Below, piece after piece: positions 38,561 through 48,212 of a stretch of 64,000 nucleotides of DNA. Source of the DNA: Rhodospirillaceae bacterium (GTDB lineage Bacteria; Pseudomonadota; Alphaproteobacteria; Rhodospirillales; Rhodospirillaceae); NCBI GenBank assembly GCA_002737725.1, contig NSIP01000001.1, forward strand, positions 62,001-126,000, in the 5' to 3' direction. Numbering within the stretch: the stretch's first letter is position 1; each line of letters starts with the position of its first letter. The notes below the pieces were generated by a model. That model was not told where the DNA came from and did no database searches. It saw only the letters and a list, made by a program, of their open reading frames with translations. Position numbers and translations under genes: made by a program.

Positions 38561-39006
38561 TGAGCGCGGTTGTTGTGACGCAAGACACAGAAACACTGTC
38601 GGCCATCCACGCCAGTAGCTTTCCGGATTCTTGGACTGCACTTTTTTTTGGCGCACTGTTAGCCCAGCCTGGTGTTTTTGCCTTAGCCACATCCGAGACT
38701 TATCCAGCCGGGTTTATTCTGATTCGAGTCGTTGCAGATGAAGCAGAGATTCTGACGTTAGCCGTGAAACCTGACCAGCGTAGCCACGGCCATGGACGGG
38801 CGCTGATGACAGCGGCCATGAAGCTGATGATCGAATCCCATGTCGAGCGGTGTTTCCTCGAGGTCTCGGTTGATAATGTGGCGGCGATTGGCCTGTACAC
38901 ACGCACTGGCTTTGCGACCTGCGGGCGTCGTCGCGATTATTACCAGCGTGGTTTAGGCCATATTGATGCGATCATGATGGATCGTCAGCTTAAGTCTGCG
39001 TCGTGA
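38560..39006 (+). CDS. rimI: Ribosomal-protein-alanine N-acetyltransferase RimI family
   Basis: A 148-aa GNAT protein: AEILTLAVKPDQRSHGHGRALM contains the acetyl-CoA loop (R/Q-x-x-G-x-G/A), and FLEVSVDNVAAIGLYTRTGF is the usual late motif. By context with tsaB it is RimI, which acetylates the N-terminus of S18 and some other proteins. The start codon overlaps the tsaB stop. Confidence 0.88.
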   Translation: MSAVVVTQDTETLSAIHASSFPDSWTALFFGALLAQPGVFALATSETYPAGFILIRVVADEAEILTLAVKPDQRSHGHGRALMTAAMKLMIESHVERCFLEVSVDNVAAIGLYTRTGFATCGRRRDYYQRGLGHIDAIMMDRQLKSAS

Positions 39007-39012
39007 TTTTAA

Positions 39013-39267
39013 TTAGTTTCGCTTGATGGTCAGAATATGCGCGAAGGTGTCGTCTGTTTCACCTGCAACTTCGGGGGTCAGCGAGATCACGTCATGGCCA
39101 TGGGCAAGAATGGAGCGCGGCACATTCTCGAGCGGTTCAACGCCTTTGAGTCGAACTGTCGCGATGGCGCCGACCGGCATTTTTTCAAGCATTAATTTCG
39201 TTTTGACGAAGGTGATCGGGCACACATCGGCTGTGATATCGAGGTCATATTTTTCGCGTTGGTTCAT
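39013..39267 (-). CDS. TusA-family sulfur-carrier protein (CPIT variant)
   Basis: An 84-aa TusA-fold protein with DVCPITFVKTKLMLEKMPVG. The persulfide-carrying Cys and first Pro of the CPxP motif are present; the second Pro is Thr, as in an alphaproteobacterial subgroup. It probably relays sulfur for tRNA or cofactor thiolation. ATG 39267 is preferred to an upstream codon by family length. It is convergent to rimI and lies before fur on the opposite strand. Confidence 0.85.
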   Translation of the reverse strand: MNQREKYDLDITADVCPITFVKTKLMLEKMPVGAIATVRLKGVEPLENVPRSILAHGHDVISLTPEVAGETDDTFAHILTIKRN

Positions 39268-39525
39268 GCGTGATCTGCAGTGTGGGAATTTGTGATTTTC
39301 ATACTGGCCCACCCTTATGTCTGGTTGATCAATTTAATGTGTTTTGGGGCCGGTAAGGTTGAGGGATATCAAGAAAGATCGTGGGATGTTGTTGTATCAA
39401 GAATCGCACATTTCAGCGATTGTGCGAGCAGTGAATCTGTCGATCTCGCCCAAAAACGGGCGCGGCGCGCTTTTCTCAGGCGTTGCGCTTGCTTATGATG
39501 GGAACTGAAGATTACCGGAGCAGAA

Positions 39526-39987
39526 ATGAACCAAAGCGCTGCAATAGCCAATAGCGCATCCCGGATTGAAGCCCGGTGTGTCGACAAGGGCATGAAAATG
39601 ACCGAGCAACGCCGGGTGATTGCCCGCGTGCTGTCGGCGGCGGCCGATCACCCTGATGTGGAAGAAGTGCATCGCCGGTCAATCGAGACTGACCCTCGTA
39701 TTAGCATTGCAACCGTCTATAGGACTGTGCGGCTATTTGAAGAATCAGACATCATTAAGCGCCATGATTTCGGCGACGGGCGCGCCCGCTACGAGCCGAC
39801 GCCCGACAATCACCACGACCATCTGATCGATGTGCGTTCGGGAAAAGTAATCGAATTTCAGAACGATGATATTGAGCGGTTACAACAAGAAGTCGCACGC
39901 TCCTATGGCTATAAGCTGGTCGGCCACCGGCTTGAACTGTTCGTCGAGCCCTTGGATGACCCTGCCAAGACCGCAATAAAACAATAA
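39526..39987 (+). CDS. fur: Fur-family metal-responsive repressor
   Basis: A 153-aa regulator: N-terminal winged helix (TEQRRVIARVLSAAADHPDVEEVHRR, SIATVYRTVRLFEESDIIKRH) and a C-terminal dimerisation domain with the HHDHLIDVRSGKVIEF metal site. It lacks the CxxC zinc pairs of E. coli Fur, as is usual in alphaproteobacterial Fur/Mur. Iron or manganese sensing cannot be told from sequence. A Fur-like motif lies 57 bp after its stop, in the olsB promoter. Confidence 0.9.
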   Translation: MNQSAAIANSASRIEARCVDKGMKMTEQRRVIARVLSAAADHPDVEEVHRRSIETDPRISIATVYRTVRLFEESDIIKRHDFGDGRARYEPTPDNHHDHLIDVRSGKVIEFQNDDIERLQQEVARSYGYKLVGHRLELFVEPLDDPAKTAIKQ

Positions 39988-40040
39988 CAAGATCGTTACA
40001 GAACAATCACACAATATGTAGTGTCTTTTGCGCTACATCA

Positions 40041-40069
40041 TTGTGAGAATGATTGCGCGGTCTTAAAAT
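40041..40069 (+). promoter_or_regulatory. Probable sigma-70 promoter of olsB with a Fur-like motif
   Basis: TTGTGA (40041-40046), a 17-bp spacer and TAAAAT (40064-40069) form a good promoter about 80 bp before olsB. The spacer and -35 edge contain TGAGAATGATT (40044-40054), which matches one half of the Fur-type TGAGAAT-N-ATTCTCA operator; the second half is poor. A short inverted repeat ATGTAG/CTACAT precedes it near 40017-40039. Confidence 0.45.
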
Positions 40070-40150
40070 CTGCGTAATTGGGGTGAAGAATATGCCCATT
40101 GCCCCGAAACGGGGATTGGTCGCGAAAACTCGACAGTAACAAGGCATATC

Positions 40151-40987
40151 ATGACGGCTTTTCAAGCCTCTCTGATTCCCCAGCCCACCCTCGGTGTTTC
40201 GATACCAACTTATTTTACCCCCGTTACCGCAGGACAACAGGTGTTGCGCCTGGCCGAGTCAGATGCCGATATCGCCGCCGCCCAGCGGTTACGTTACCGG
40301 GTTTTTTATGACGAGTTGGGTGCGCACCCCAGCCCAGAGATTGCCGCTCACCGACACGATGTGGACGCGTTCGACGGTATCTGTGAGCATCTGATTGTTG
40401 AGGACATGGCGTTGCCAAAGGGCGAGCGCGTCGTGGGAACCTACCGCTTTCTGCGCCGCGAACATGCCACCATTGCGGGGGGATTTTACACCGCCAATGA
40501 ATTTGATATTGGCCCTCTGCAACGCAGATCTGGCGCAATTATGGAGTTGGGCCGCAGCTGTGTCGATATTAGCTACCGCGATCGTAGCACCATGCAGTTA
40601 CTCTGGCGTGGCATCGCCGAGTATGTGATGGCCCATCGGATTGAAGTCATGTTTGGCTGCGGCAGTTTGTCGGGCACAGACCCAAATCGGCACGCCCTCG
40701 CCTTGTCTTACCTTTATTATAACCACCTCGCCCCGGAAGACTTGAGAGTCAAAGCGCTGCCAGAGCGTTATATTGAAATGCGCCGGGTCAACCCCGAGAC
40801 GATTGACGCCCGCAGGGCCTTGGTCGCCTTGCCGCCCTTGCTGAAGGGTTATTTGCGTGCCGGTGCGTTCATTGGCGATGGCGCGGTGATTGATAAGCAA
40901 TTTAACACCATCGATATTTGCGTGATCGTGAAAACCGACCTCATCACCGGGCGTTACACGCGCCACTACGACTTAGCCCAGGCCTGA
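40151..40987 (+). CDS. olsB: L-ornithine N(alpha)-acyltransferase OlsB
   Basis: First step of ornithine-lipid synthesis: transfers a 3-hydroxyacyl group from acyl-ACP to ornithine. The 278-aa GNAT-like (hemolysin-related) protein has LRYRVFYDELGA, YRFLRREHA, GAIMELGRSCVD and VMFGCGSLSGTDP, all family blocks. OlsA follows after 8 nt, confirming the pathway. These phosphorus-free membrane lipids often replace phospholipids under phosphate limitation; no Pho box was seen. Confidence 0.93.
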   Translation: MTAFQASLIPQPTLGVSIPTYFTPVTAGQQVLRLAESDADIAAAQRLRYRVFYDELGAHPSPEIAAHRHDVDAFDGICEHLIVEDMALPKGERVVGTYRFLRREHATIAGGFYTANEFDIGPLQRRSGAIMELGRSCVDISYRDRSTMQLLWRGIAEYVMAHRIEVMFGCGSLSGTDPNRHALALSYLYYNHLAPEDLRVKALPERYIEMRRVNPETIDARRALVALPPLLKGYLRAGAFIGDGAVIDKQFNTIDICVIVKTDLITGRYTRHYDLAQA

Positions 40988-40995
40988 GGCCAGAT

Positions 40996-41856
40996 GTGAG
41001 TTCGCGCGCACTTACTTCTGAAATCACGCTTCCAACAGCACCATCAGATACATTGCTGGCCATCGCGCGGCTAATCATTTTCCTGATCAGCACATTGTCA
41101 ATCGTGGCCGTGATCGTGATTTGTTTGGCCGTTCGCCTTCCAACGGCTGGGCTGCGCCGAGCGTACTACAGCTTTATGTTAAAAGTTTTAGGGTTTCACT
41201 TGATCGTGCGGGGGCAGCCCAGCGCGAAACAACCGATGTTGTATGTGTGCAATCATATTTCATACTTGGATATCGTCGCCATCGGGGCCGTGGTCAAAGG
41301 CGCGTTTGTCGCCCGTGGCGACATGGCCGATTGGCCCCTCTTCGGTTTTATGGCCAAAGCAGGCCGGACCGTGTTTATTGATCGCAGCCGCAGTTCCGCC
41401 AGAAAAGCCAAAGATCAAATTCAAAATCGGCTGAATGAAGGGAGCGCCCTCATTATGTTTCCTGAATCCACCTCGGGCGACGGCAACCACATTCTGCCTT
41501 TCAAAAGCGCGCTGTTTGCCGTTGCTGAGAAAGAAGTCAATGGCAAGGCGCTGTATGTACAGCCCATGTCGATCGCCTACACGCGCATCAACGGCTTGCC
41601 CGTTGGCGTGGGGTGGCGGTCGTTTCTGGCTTGGTACGGGGACATGACGCTGGGGCCACATTTGTGGCAATTCCTTAAACTGGGCGTGACCACAGTTGAG
41701 ATTGAGTTCCATGAGCCGGTGACGATGGCAGATATGGGCGGGCGTAAGGCCTTGGCGGCCCACTGCCACAAGCTCTCGCGTCAAGGTTTCGCGCGGCTTT
41801 TAGCAGGGCGGGCCGCACCGGCCAGGCCATTATTAACCGCCCCCCCATTAAGTTAG
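40996..41856 (+). CDS. olsA: Lyso-ornithine lipid O-acyltransferase OlsA (PlsC family)
   Basis: Second step of ornithine-lipid synthesis. The 286-aa protein has N-terminal membrane spans (LIIFLISTLSIVAVIVICLAV) and the acyltransferase motifs NHISYLD (NHx4D), RTVFIDRS and FPESTSGDG. The GTG at 40996 follows TGAGGCC and gives the family N-terminus. It is coupled to olsB. A general lysophosphatidate acyltransferase is the alternative, but the pairing makes OlsA more likely. Confidence 0.9.
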   Translation: MSSRALTSEITLPTAPSDTLLAIARLIIFLISTLSIVAVIVICLAVRLPTAGLRRAYYSFMLKVLGFHLIVRGQPSAKQPMLYVCNHISYLDIVAIGAVVKGAFVARGDMADWPLFGFMAKAGRTVFIDRSRSSARKAKDQIQNRLNEGSALIMFPESTSGDGNHILPFKSALFAVAEKEVNGKALYVQPMSIAYTRINGLPVGVGWRSFLAWYGDMTLGPHLWQFLKLGVTTVEIEFHEPVTMADMGGRKALAAHCHKLSRQGFARLLAGRAAPARPLLTAPPLS

Positions 41857-41910
41857 CTCCCTTTGCTTTTTTGGGCCAATCCGGGATATACACCGCCCGT
41901 CGCAACGCCC

Positions 41911-43278
41911 ATGACCGCATCGACCCCACCACCGCCGCCACGTCGCAAGCTGTTCATCAAGACCTACGGGTGTCAGATGAACGTCTATGATAGCGCGCGC
42001 ATGGCCGACGTTCTAGCGCCTCAAGGATTTGTCGCGACCGAGAGCCCGGACGATGCGGATATGGTGATTTTAAATACCTGCCACATTCGCGAGAAAGCAG
42101 CAGAAAAAGTGTTTTCGGACTTAGGCCGCCTTCGCGCCCTCAAAGACACACGCCGCAATGGCCAAGACATGACCATTGCTGTCGCCGGGTGCGTGGCCCA
42201 AGCCGAAGGTGCCGAGATTAGCGCACGCGCACCTTACGTCGATATATTGGTGGGGCCACAAAGCTATCACCGCTTGCCCGAATTAGTGGCTCGTGCGGCG
42301 CGCAAGCAGGGCGTCGTCATCGATACTGATTTTCCGTCCGAGCCTAAATTTGATTATTTACCCACACCGCGCGCCGAAGGGCCAACCGCCTTTATATCGG
42401 TCCAAGAAGGCTGCGATAAATTCTGCACCTTTTGCGTGGTGCCCTACACGCGCGGCGCAGAATATTCGCGCCCGGCCGCCGATGTATTGCGCGAAGCTCG
42501 CGGACTAGTGGCCGCAGGCGTGCGCGAAATCACGCTGCTCGGCCAAAACGTCAATGCCTATCACGGCGAAGCACCAGATCGATCCACCTGGGGCTTGGGG
42601 AGGTTGATGCGTGAACTTTCAGACATCGATGGCCTTGCGCGGATTCGCTACACCACCTCACACCCACGCGACATGGACGAAGAGTTGATGGCCGCCCACC
42701 GGGACGTGCTGCAGCTCATGCCGTTCTTGCATCTTCCCGTTCAATCGGGATCTGACAAAATTCTTGCCGCGATGAACCGACAACACACGCGTGATGATTA
42801 TCGCCGCGTGATTGATCGCTTGCGGAACTATCGGGCCGATCTTGTGCTGTCATCAGATTTTATTGTTGGCTTTCCAGATGAAAGCGATGCGGACTTCCAA
42901 GCGACGATTGATTTGATCGAAGAGATTAAATTCGCGCAGGCCTATTCGTTCAAGTACAGCCGACGCCCCGGCACACCTGCAACAGCCATGAAAAGCCAAG
43001 TTTCAGAAACGATCAAGGCCGAACGCTTGGCCATTCTTCAAACACTCATCGATCACCAACTCGAGACCTTCAACGCGTCTTGTGTTGGTCGTGAGTTTGA
43101 TGTGTTGTTGACACACGCAGGGCGACACTCGGGTCAATTGGTAGGGCGAAGCCCCTACTTGCAGCCCGTCTATGTCAACGCCGACAAACAGCTGATTGGC
43201 CAGGTCGTCAAACTGCGCATGACTGAAGTTGCCACCTATAGCTTGGGCGCTGAACTCATTGATGCCAAGGCGGCATGA
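41911..43278 (+). CDS. miaB: tRNA-2-methylthio-N6-dimethylallyladenosine synthase MiaB
   Basis: Radical-SAM methylthiotransferase acting on i6A37 of tRNA. The 455-aa protein has the auxiliary cluster cysteines in YGCQMN, NTCHIRE and AGCVAQAEG, the radical-SAM CDKFCTFC, and a C-terminal TRAM domain ([13 protein letters not shown] onward). ATG 41911 ([20 protein letters not shown]) is preferred to an upstream TTG. PhoH starts 30 nt downstream. Confidence 0.97.
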   Translation: MTASTPPPPPRRKLFIKTYGCQMNVYDSARMADVLAPQGFVATESPDDADMVILNTCHIREKAAEKVFSDLGRLRALKDTRRNGQDMTIAVAGCVAQAEGAEISARAPYVDILVGPQSYHRLPELVARAARKQGVVIDTDFPSEPKFDYLPTPRAEGPTAFISVQEGCDKFCTFCVVPYTRGAEYSRPAADVLREARGLVAAGVREITLLGQNVNAYHGEAPDRSTWGLGRLMRELSDIDGLARIRYTTSHPRDMDEELMAAHRDVLQLMPFLHLPVQSGSDKILAAMNRQHTRDDYRRVIDRLRNYRADLVLSSDFIVGFPDESDADFQATIDLIEEIKFAQAYSFKYSRRPGTPATAMKSQVSETIKAERLAILQTLIDHQLETFNASCVGREFDVLLTHAGRHSGQLVGRSPYLQPVYVNADKQLIGQVVKLRMTEVATYSLGAELIDAKAA

Positions 43279-43308
43279 GCTTGCTGTGACCGCGCAAAGT
43301 ATTCAGAA

Positions 43309-44268
43309 GTGACATCAGACCATTATATCACGTGCACGTTAGACGATAACGCTGTGGTACAGGCCCTCGTCGGCCCACAGAACCAGAATTTGATCCGGTT
43401 GGCCCAACGCCTCGGCGTGACACTCAACCTGCAAGGCAATATTGTGGCCATCGCGGGAGACAAACAACAAGTGGCGAAAGCGCAAACGGCACTGATGACA
43501 CTTTATAAGCGCGCGGCCAGTGCGCAAAGCATTGACAGTGGCGAAGTCGACGCCGCAGCTCGTTTGTCGACGGAGCCCAAAGACATCACGGACCTGACTC
43601 TGCGCACACGCAAAAAGCATGTCGCGCCGCGCACACCGCGGCAATCGGCCTATTTGCGTACCCTTGCCGATCACGAACTAGTCTTCGCGCTTGGCCCCGC
43701 GGGCACAGGCAAAACTTATCTGGCTGTCGCCAAGGCCGTGGCGATGAAGCTCGCCGGCCATGTCGACCGCATTGTCCTTTCGCGCCCTGCGGTCGAGGCT
43801 GGCGAACGATTAGGGTTTTTGCCCGGCGATATGCGCGAGAAAGTCGATCCCTACTTACGGCCGTTATATGATGCGCTATTTGATATGATGCCTGGCGATC
43901 AAGTGGCGCGAAATTTGGAATCTGGCGATATTGAAGTTGCGCCATTGGCCTTCATGCGTGGGCGGACATTATCAAATGCGTTCGTCATTCTCGATGAAGC
44001 GCAAAATACAACCCCCGTTCAAATGAAAATGTTTCTGACGCGCTTGGGCGAAAGATCACGTATGGTTGTGACCGGTGATTTGAGTCAGATAGATTTGCCC
44101 GTTGGCGCACGCTCGGGCTTGGAAGATGCGCTTGATATCCTCAAAAGCGTAAAGGGCGTGGGGCGGATTTCGTTTACGTCAGCCGACGTCGTTCGGCACG
44201 ACCTGGTCGCACGCATCGTCGAGGCCTACGATGCCGCTGGCCCTGGGGCGAACCGTAAATCGCGATGA
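43309..44268 (+). CDS. PhoH-like P-loop ATPase
   Basis: A 319-aa protein with an N-terminal KH-like region and a PhoH domain: Walker A GPAGTGKTYLA, RPAVEAGERLGFLPGDM, Walker B FVILDEAQN and TGDLSQIDLP. PhoH proteins pair with YbeY in RNA metabolism; the exact activity is unsettled. The start is GTG at 43309. It overlaps ybeY by 4 nt (ATGA), the usual arrangement. Confidence 0.94.
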   Translation: MTSDHYITCTLDDNAVVQALVGPQNQNLIRLAQRLGVTLNLQGNIVAIAGDKQQVAKAQTALMTLYKRAASAQSIDSGEVDAAARLSTEPKDITDLTLRTRKKHVAPRTPRQSAYLRTLADHELVFALGPAGTGKTYLAVAKAVAMKLAGHVDRIVLSRPAVEAGERLGFLPGDMREKVDPYLRPLYDALFDMMPGDQVARNLESGDIEVAPLAFMRGRTLSNAFVILDEAQNTTPVQMKMFLTRLGERSRMVVTGDLSQIDLPVGARSGLEDALDILKSVKGVGRISFTSADVVRHDLVARIVEAYDAAGPGANRKSR

Positions 44269-44870
44269 CTCAGCTCGCCGCACACATTGAGATTTCAATT
44301 TTAACCAAGCGTTGGGTCCGAGCTGAGAAACAGATCGTCGCACTCTGTCGACGCAGCGCCAAAGCAGCATTGCGCGTTGGATTAGCGCACATTCCCAAGC
44401 ACAAAAACTTACACGCGGAAGGCCGCCGCCAGGAGGTGTCCATCGCGCTGGCATCAGATGCCCGCGTCTGCACACTGAACCGCACGTACCGTGGCAAAGA
44501 CAAACCAACAAATGCGCTCTCGTTTCCCATGGACAGCCATTCGTTAGCGCCGCCGGCAACGCGAGACAAACCCATTTTACTGGGTGATGTCATTTTAGCT
44601 TTTGAAACCTGCAAGCGCGAGGCCGCCTCCGAAAGAAAACCTTTTCAGGCCCATGCCGCCCACCTTGTGGTGCATGGTGTTTTGCATCTCTTAGGTTATG
44701 ATCATGTCGTGGAACGCGACGCTCGTAAAATGGAACGCCTTGAAAAACTGACGCTCGATGGCCTTGGTTTTCCAGACCCCTATGCCGAAACGGCGCCAAA
44801 ACGCATGTCCCCGTCGCGACCACAATCACCTCAATCTCTTCGCATGAAAAGTCGACCATCAAAACGATGA
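44265..44870 (+). CDS. ybeY: Endoribonuclease YbeY (rRNA maturation factor)
   Basis: A metal-dependent RNase for 16S rRNA 3' processing and ribosome quality control. The 201-aa protein has the zinc motif HGVLHLLGYDH and the family LNRTYRGKDKPTNALSFP block. A basic tail of about 30 residues after PYAETAP is longer than usual. Overlaps phoH and corC by 4 nt on each side. Confidence 0.96.
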   Translation: MTQLAAHIEISILTKRWVRAEKQIVALCRRSAKAALRVGLAHIPKHKNLHAEGRRQEVSIALASDARVCTLNRTYRGKDKPTNALSFPMDSHSLAPPATRDKPILLGDVILAFETCKREAASERKPFQAHAAHLVVHGVLHLLGYDHVVERDARKMERLEKLTLDGLGFPDPYAETAPKRMSPSRPQSPQSLRMKSRPSKR

Positions 44871-45847
44871 GTGAACACATCACGACGTCACCTGAGACGA
44901 CAGACACGACGAAAGGCGCATCGACCGAAAAAGGCCCAGGACTCATCGCACGCTTGCGACGACTGATTAAGCCCGAGACCCCGGAGCAAGAGACGGTCCG
45001 CGAAGTTATTGAAGAACTCATCGAAGAGCGCATCGAGGAGCACTCCGGCCGAGATGTGTCGGTGATTGAGCCCAACGAGCGATTGCTTCTGGCTAATGTG
45101 TTGAAGTTGCGAGACATGACGGCGGAAGACATTATGATTCCGCGTGCTGACATTGTTGCGGTCGACGCCGACACGCCGTTTCATGAGGTGTTGAAGTTGC
45201 TCGCCGCCGATGGCCATTCCCGCTACCCGGTTTATCGGGGGCGACTCGATGATGTGGTCGGCATGCTCCACATGAAAGATCTGGCCAGGGTCGTGGCTGA
45301 AAATGGCATCGCGGTTGCTTATGAAGGCCAAGAAGACGCGCCGTCAGCGCCCAATCTGGCGGCCTTGCTGCGCAAAGTCATGTTCGTCTCGCCGGCCATG
45401 CGCGTGCTCGACCTTTTATTGGAAATGCGCATCAAACGCACTCACATGGCTTTGGTGGTCGATGAGTTTGGCGGCATTGATGGGCTCCTCACCATCGAAG
45501 ATGTGGTGGAGCAGATTGTCGGTGAGATCGAGGACGAACACGACAGTGATGTTGAATTAGAACTCTCCCAGAGCGCCGACGGATCGGTGACCGCCGATGC
45601 GCGCGTTTCTTTAGAGGATTTTGAGGCCCGATTTGGATCTTTGTTTTCAGACGAGCAACGCGAGGAGACCGACACGCTCGGCGGCCTTGTCATTCGCTTG
45701 GCGGGCCGCGTCCCCAGTCGCAGTGGGTTGGTGAAACACAGCTCTGGCTTGGAGTTTGAAGTGATTGACGGAGATCCGCGTCGTGTCCGTCGTGTGCGTA
45801 TCCGCAATCTCCCACCACCGCCGAGCGCCAGCGATATCGAATCATGA
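44867..45847 (+). CDS. CorC/HlyC-family protein with CBS pair
   Basis: A 326-aa cytosolic protein: acidic N-terminus, the RDMTAEDIMIPRADIVAVD lead-in, two CBS domains (about 85-205) and a C-terminal transporter-associated CorC_HlyC domain (VSLEDFEARFG, DTLGGLVIRLAGRVP). The family is linked to Mg/Co efflux and ion sensing. No membrane DUF21 part is present, as usual for the form upstream of lnt. Four-nt overlaps tie it to ybeY and lnt. Confidence 0.93.
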   Translation: MSEHITTSPETTDTTKGASTEKGPGLIARLRRLIKPETPEQETVREVIEELIEERIEEHSGRDVSVIEPNERLLLANVLKLRDMTAEDIMIPRADIVAVDADTPFHEVLKLLAADGHSRYPVYRGRLDDVVGMLHMKDLARVVAENGIAVAYEGQEDAPSAPNLAALLRKVMFVSPAMRVLDLLLEMRIKRTHMALVVDEFGGIDGLLTIEDVVEQIVGEIEDEHDSDVELELSQSADGSVTADARVSLEDFEARFGSLFSDEQREETDTLGGLVIRLAGRVPSRSGLVKHSSGLEFEVIDGDPRRVRRVRIRNLPPPPSASDIES

Positions 45848-47445
45848 TTGCGAAGCTACACACCCGATTGTTAGGTTTGAAGACCTGGCAACGCCTTCCG
45901 TTGGGATTCGCCTTGGGCGCGATGTCGACCTTCGCAATGCCGCCTTGGCATTGGCTGCCTTTGTTATGGATCGCTTTTCCGGCTTTACTTTGGATGCTCG
46001 AAGGATGCCGGAACTCGAAAGATGCAACATTGCTGGGCTGGAGCTTTGGCTTTGGTCATTTTGCGATCGGACTCAGCTGGATCGCCAACGCCTTTTATGT
46101 CGATGCAGATACCCATGGCGTATTTGCAATTCCCGCGGTCGGCGCCCTGTGTGCGCTGTTTGGTCTGTTTATCGCAGTTGTGTGCGTGATTGTTCATCAC
46201 ATTGATCACGAGACTGATGGACTCCCCTGTGACCGCACACCCACGGCCCTCATCAGGGCCGTTGCGTTCGCGCTGGTGTGGGCGGTGGTGGAGTGGGTTC
46301 GTAGCTGGCTCCTGTCTGGATTTCCGTGGAATCCCATCGGCTCGGTATGGACTGCCTGGCCCTCCATGATTCAAGTAACGAGTATCGTTGGGACGCTCGG
46401 ATTAAGTGTCTTCACAATCCTGGCCGCGGCCCTGCCTTCGATTTTAGGTCCGTATCCGCGCATGCGTCGCGCATGGCTTTACGCCGCCATCCCAACATTG
46501 ATGTTGTTCATCTTCGGCGGCGGCGGCGCGTTACGCTTAAATCCGGCCCAGATCGAGATGGTCCCAGGAATTGCGTTACGACTGGTTCAACCGAACATTG
46601 CCCAAGCCGACAAATGGCGCCCTGGCTTGCGTGATCAACATTTTATGGATCATGTGCGCTTGAGTAGCGAGCCTGGGATCGAGAACGTGACCCACGTGAT
46701 TTGGGGTGAATCCGCTGTCGCCTTTGCACTTGATCGCGACGAACCACGCCGACGTTTAGCCGTCTCGATGTTACGCCCTGGCGGTGCGCTCATCACCGGT
46801 GCGCCTCGCGCCGCAGTCGGCAACGGCGGGTTAGGGGACATTTTTAATTCCATGTTGGTCATCGCCCCCGATGCAACCGTGGCCGCAATCTATGACAAGA
46901 CGCATCTGGTCCCCTTTGGTGAATATCTGCCTTTACGTTTGCTGATTCCTTTTCCCAAGCTCACGGAAGGGACAATGGATTTTAGCGCGGGCTCGTCTCG
47001 CACAACGCTCAATGTGAGCGGGCTCCCGCCCTTTAGTCCTTTGATTTGTTACGAGGCGATTTTTTCCGGAGCGGTGACGGGGCCATCCGTCCAAGGCCAT
47101 CGACCGCAATGGTTACTCAACATCACCAATGACTCCTGGTTTGGCAATAGCTCAGGGCCACGCCAACATTTGGCTGCAGCACAATTGCGCGCCGTGGAGG
47201 AAGGCCTGCCCCTGATCCGGGTCGCCAACACTGGAATTTCGGCGGTGATCGACCCATATGGTCGGATTTTGGGGCGAATTGAACTGGGCCAACGCGGCTT
47301 TCTCGACGCGCCCCTCCCGCAAGGCCTCAAGAGCCCAACACCCTTTAGTCTGACCGGGCAATCAGGGCCCTTAGCCCTGATTGCCGCCAGTCTCATAGGG
47401 TTAATTGTGATGATTCGGCGTAGGCAGGCTGCGGGCCAATCCTGA
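45844..47445 (+). CDS. lnt: Apolipoprotein N-acyltransferase
   Basis: Adds the third acyl chain to the N-terminal Cys of lipoproteins in the inner membrane. The 533-aa protein has six or so N-terminal spans, a periplasmic nitrilase-like domain with the catalytic Glu in VIWGESAVAF, Lys in YDKTHLVPFGEY and Cys in LICYEAIF, and a C-terminal anchor (ALIAASLIGLIVMIRRR). It is the last gene of the miaB-phoH-ybeY-corC-lnt run. Confidence 0.96.
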   Translation: MIAKLHTRLLGLKTWQRLPLGFALGAMSTFAMPPWHWLPLLWIAFPALLWMLEGCRNSKDATLLGWSFGFGHFAIGLSWIANAFYVDADTHGVFAIPAVGALCALFGLFIAVVCVIVHHIDHETDGLPCDRTPTALIRAVAFALVWAVVEWVRSWLLSGFPWNPIGSVWTAWPSMIQVTSIVGTLGLSVFTILAAALPSILGPYPRMRRAWLYAAIPTLMLFIFGGGGALRLNPAQIEMVPGIALRLVQPNIAQADKWRPGLRDQHFMDHVRLSSEPGIENVTHVIWGESAVAFALDRDEPRRRLAVSMLRPGGALITGAPRAAVGNGGLGDIFNSMLVIAPDATVAAIYDKTHLVPFGEYLPLRLLIPFPKLTEGTMDFSAGSSRTTLNVSGLPPFSPLICYEAIFSGAVTGPSVQGHRPQWLLNITNDSWFGNSSGPRQHLAAAQLRAVEEGLPLIRVANTGISAVIDPYGRILGRIELGQRGFLDAPLPQGLKSPTPFSLTGQSGPLALIAASLIGLIVMIRRRQAAGQS

Positions 47446-47503
47446 TTATTCATATATTAGTTATATAAATCAGTAACATGGGTACTTATGGCGTGAATTG
47501 CGT

Positions 47504-47533
47504 CACTTCTCGTTTTTGTCAAAAAAGAGAGTG
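47504..47533. other. Hairpin in the lnt-XRE intergenic region
   Basis: CACTTCTCGTTTTT (47504-47517) and AAAAAAGAGAGTG (47521-47533) form a long near-perfect stem with a 3-nt loop, within an AT-rich gap (47446-47703) that otherwise shows only another short repeat, ACTAAT/ATTAGT, near 47540-47562. No T-run follows, so a simple terminator is not supported; it may be a leader or protein-binding structure for the XRE gene. Confidence 0.35.
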
Positions 47534-47703
47534 AAGACACTAATCTTACAACTATTAGTATATGTCTTTGCTTTACTGGGGGCTGTCATAGATGATCGCG
47601 GTACTAAAAATGTCCGCGCGATGATGAGATGCGAAGGGGTGTTTTCGTCGGCATAGCCGCTTACAGAGAACGCTTATACACACAACTTGAGGGAGGAGAC
47701 CCG

Positions 47704-48204
47704 ATGGTACTATCCCAAGAAGAGGAATTAGATGAAGAGGGCGGCTTTTCACGCTCGCGGCGCGGGCGGATGCCCTCGGGTAAGCCGAATCCCGTGGATG
47801 TCCACGTGGGTTCTCGGGTTCGCCTGCGGCGGACACTACTGGGCATGAGCCAAGAGAAGCTGGGCGAAGCTTTGGGTCTGACCTTCCAGCAAGTGCAGAA
47901 ATATGAACGCGGCGCGAATCGTATCGGCGCAAGCCGCTTGTGGGACTTAAGTCGGGTGTTGGACTGCGCCGTGCAGTTTTTCTTCGACGAGATGGATGAC
48001 GCCACACAAGGGTCGAGCCCGCGGAATTTATCTGAAACGTCTCGCGACGTCGATTTGCCTGAAAACGATCAGATGACCAAACGCGAAACGCTTGAGTTGG
48101 TGCGCGCCTATTACCGCATCAAAGATTATCACGTGCGCCGGCGCATTTATGACCTGGCAAAATCACTGGCCACCAGTGACGATATCGACATAGGCGAACA
48201 ATAG
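47704..48204 (+). CDS. XRE-family helix-turn-helix regulator
   Basis: A 166-aa protein with a Cro/CI-type HTH at about 40-95 (VGSRVRLRRTLLGMSQEKLG, LTFQQVQKYERGANRIGASRL). An acidic linker follows, then a C-terminal helical segment (RETLELVRAYYRIKDYHVRRRIYDLA). ATG 47704 follows GAGGGAGGAGACCC, a strong ribosome site. Regulators of this type are conserved between lnt and metK in alphaproteobacteria; the target is unknown. Confidence 0.9.
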   Translation: MVLSQEEELDEEGGFSRSRRGRMPSGKPNPVDVHVGSRVRLRRTLLGMSQEKLGEALGLTFQQVQKYERGANRIGASRLWDLSRVLDCAVQFFFDEMDDATQGSSPRNLSETSRDVDLPENDQMTKRETLELVRAYYRIKDYHVRRRIYDLAKSLATSDDIDIGEQ

Positions 48205-48212
48205 CCCTGATC

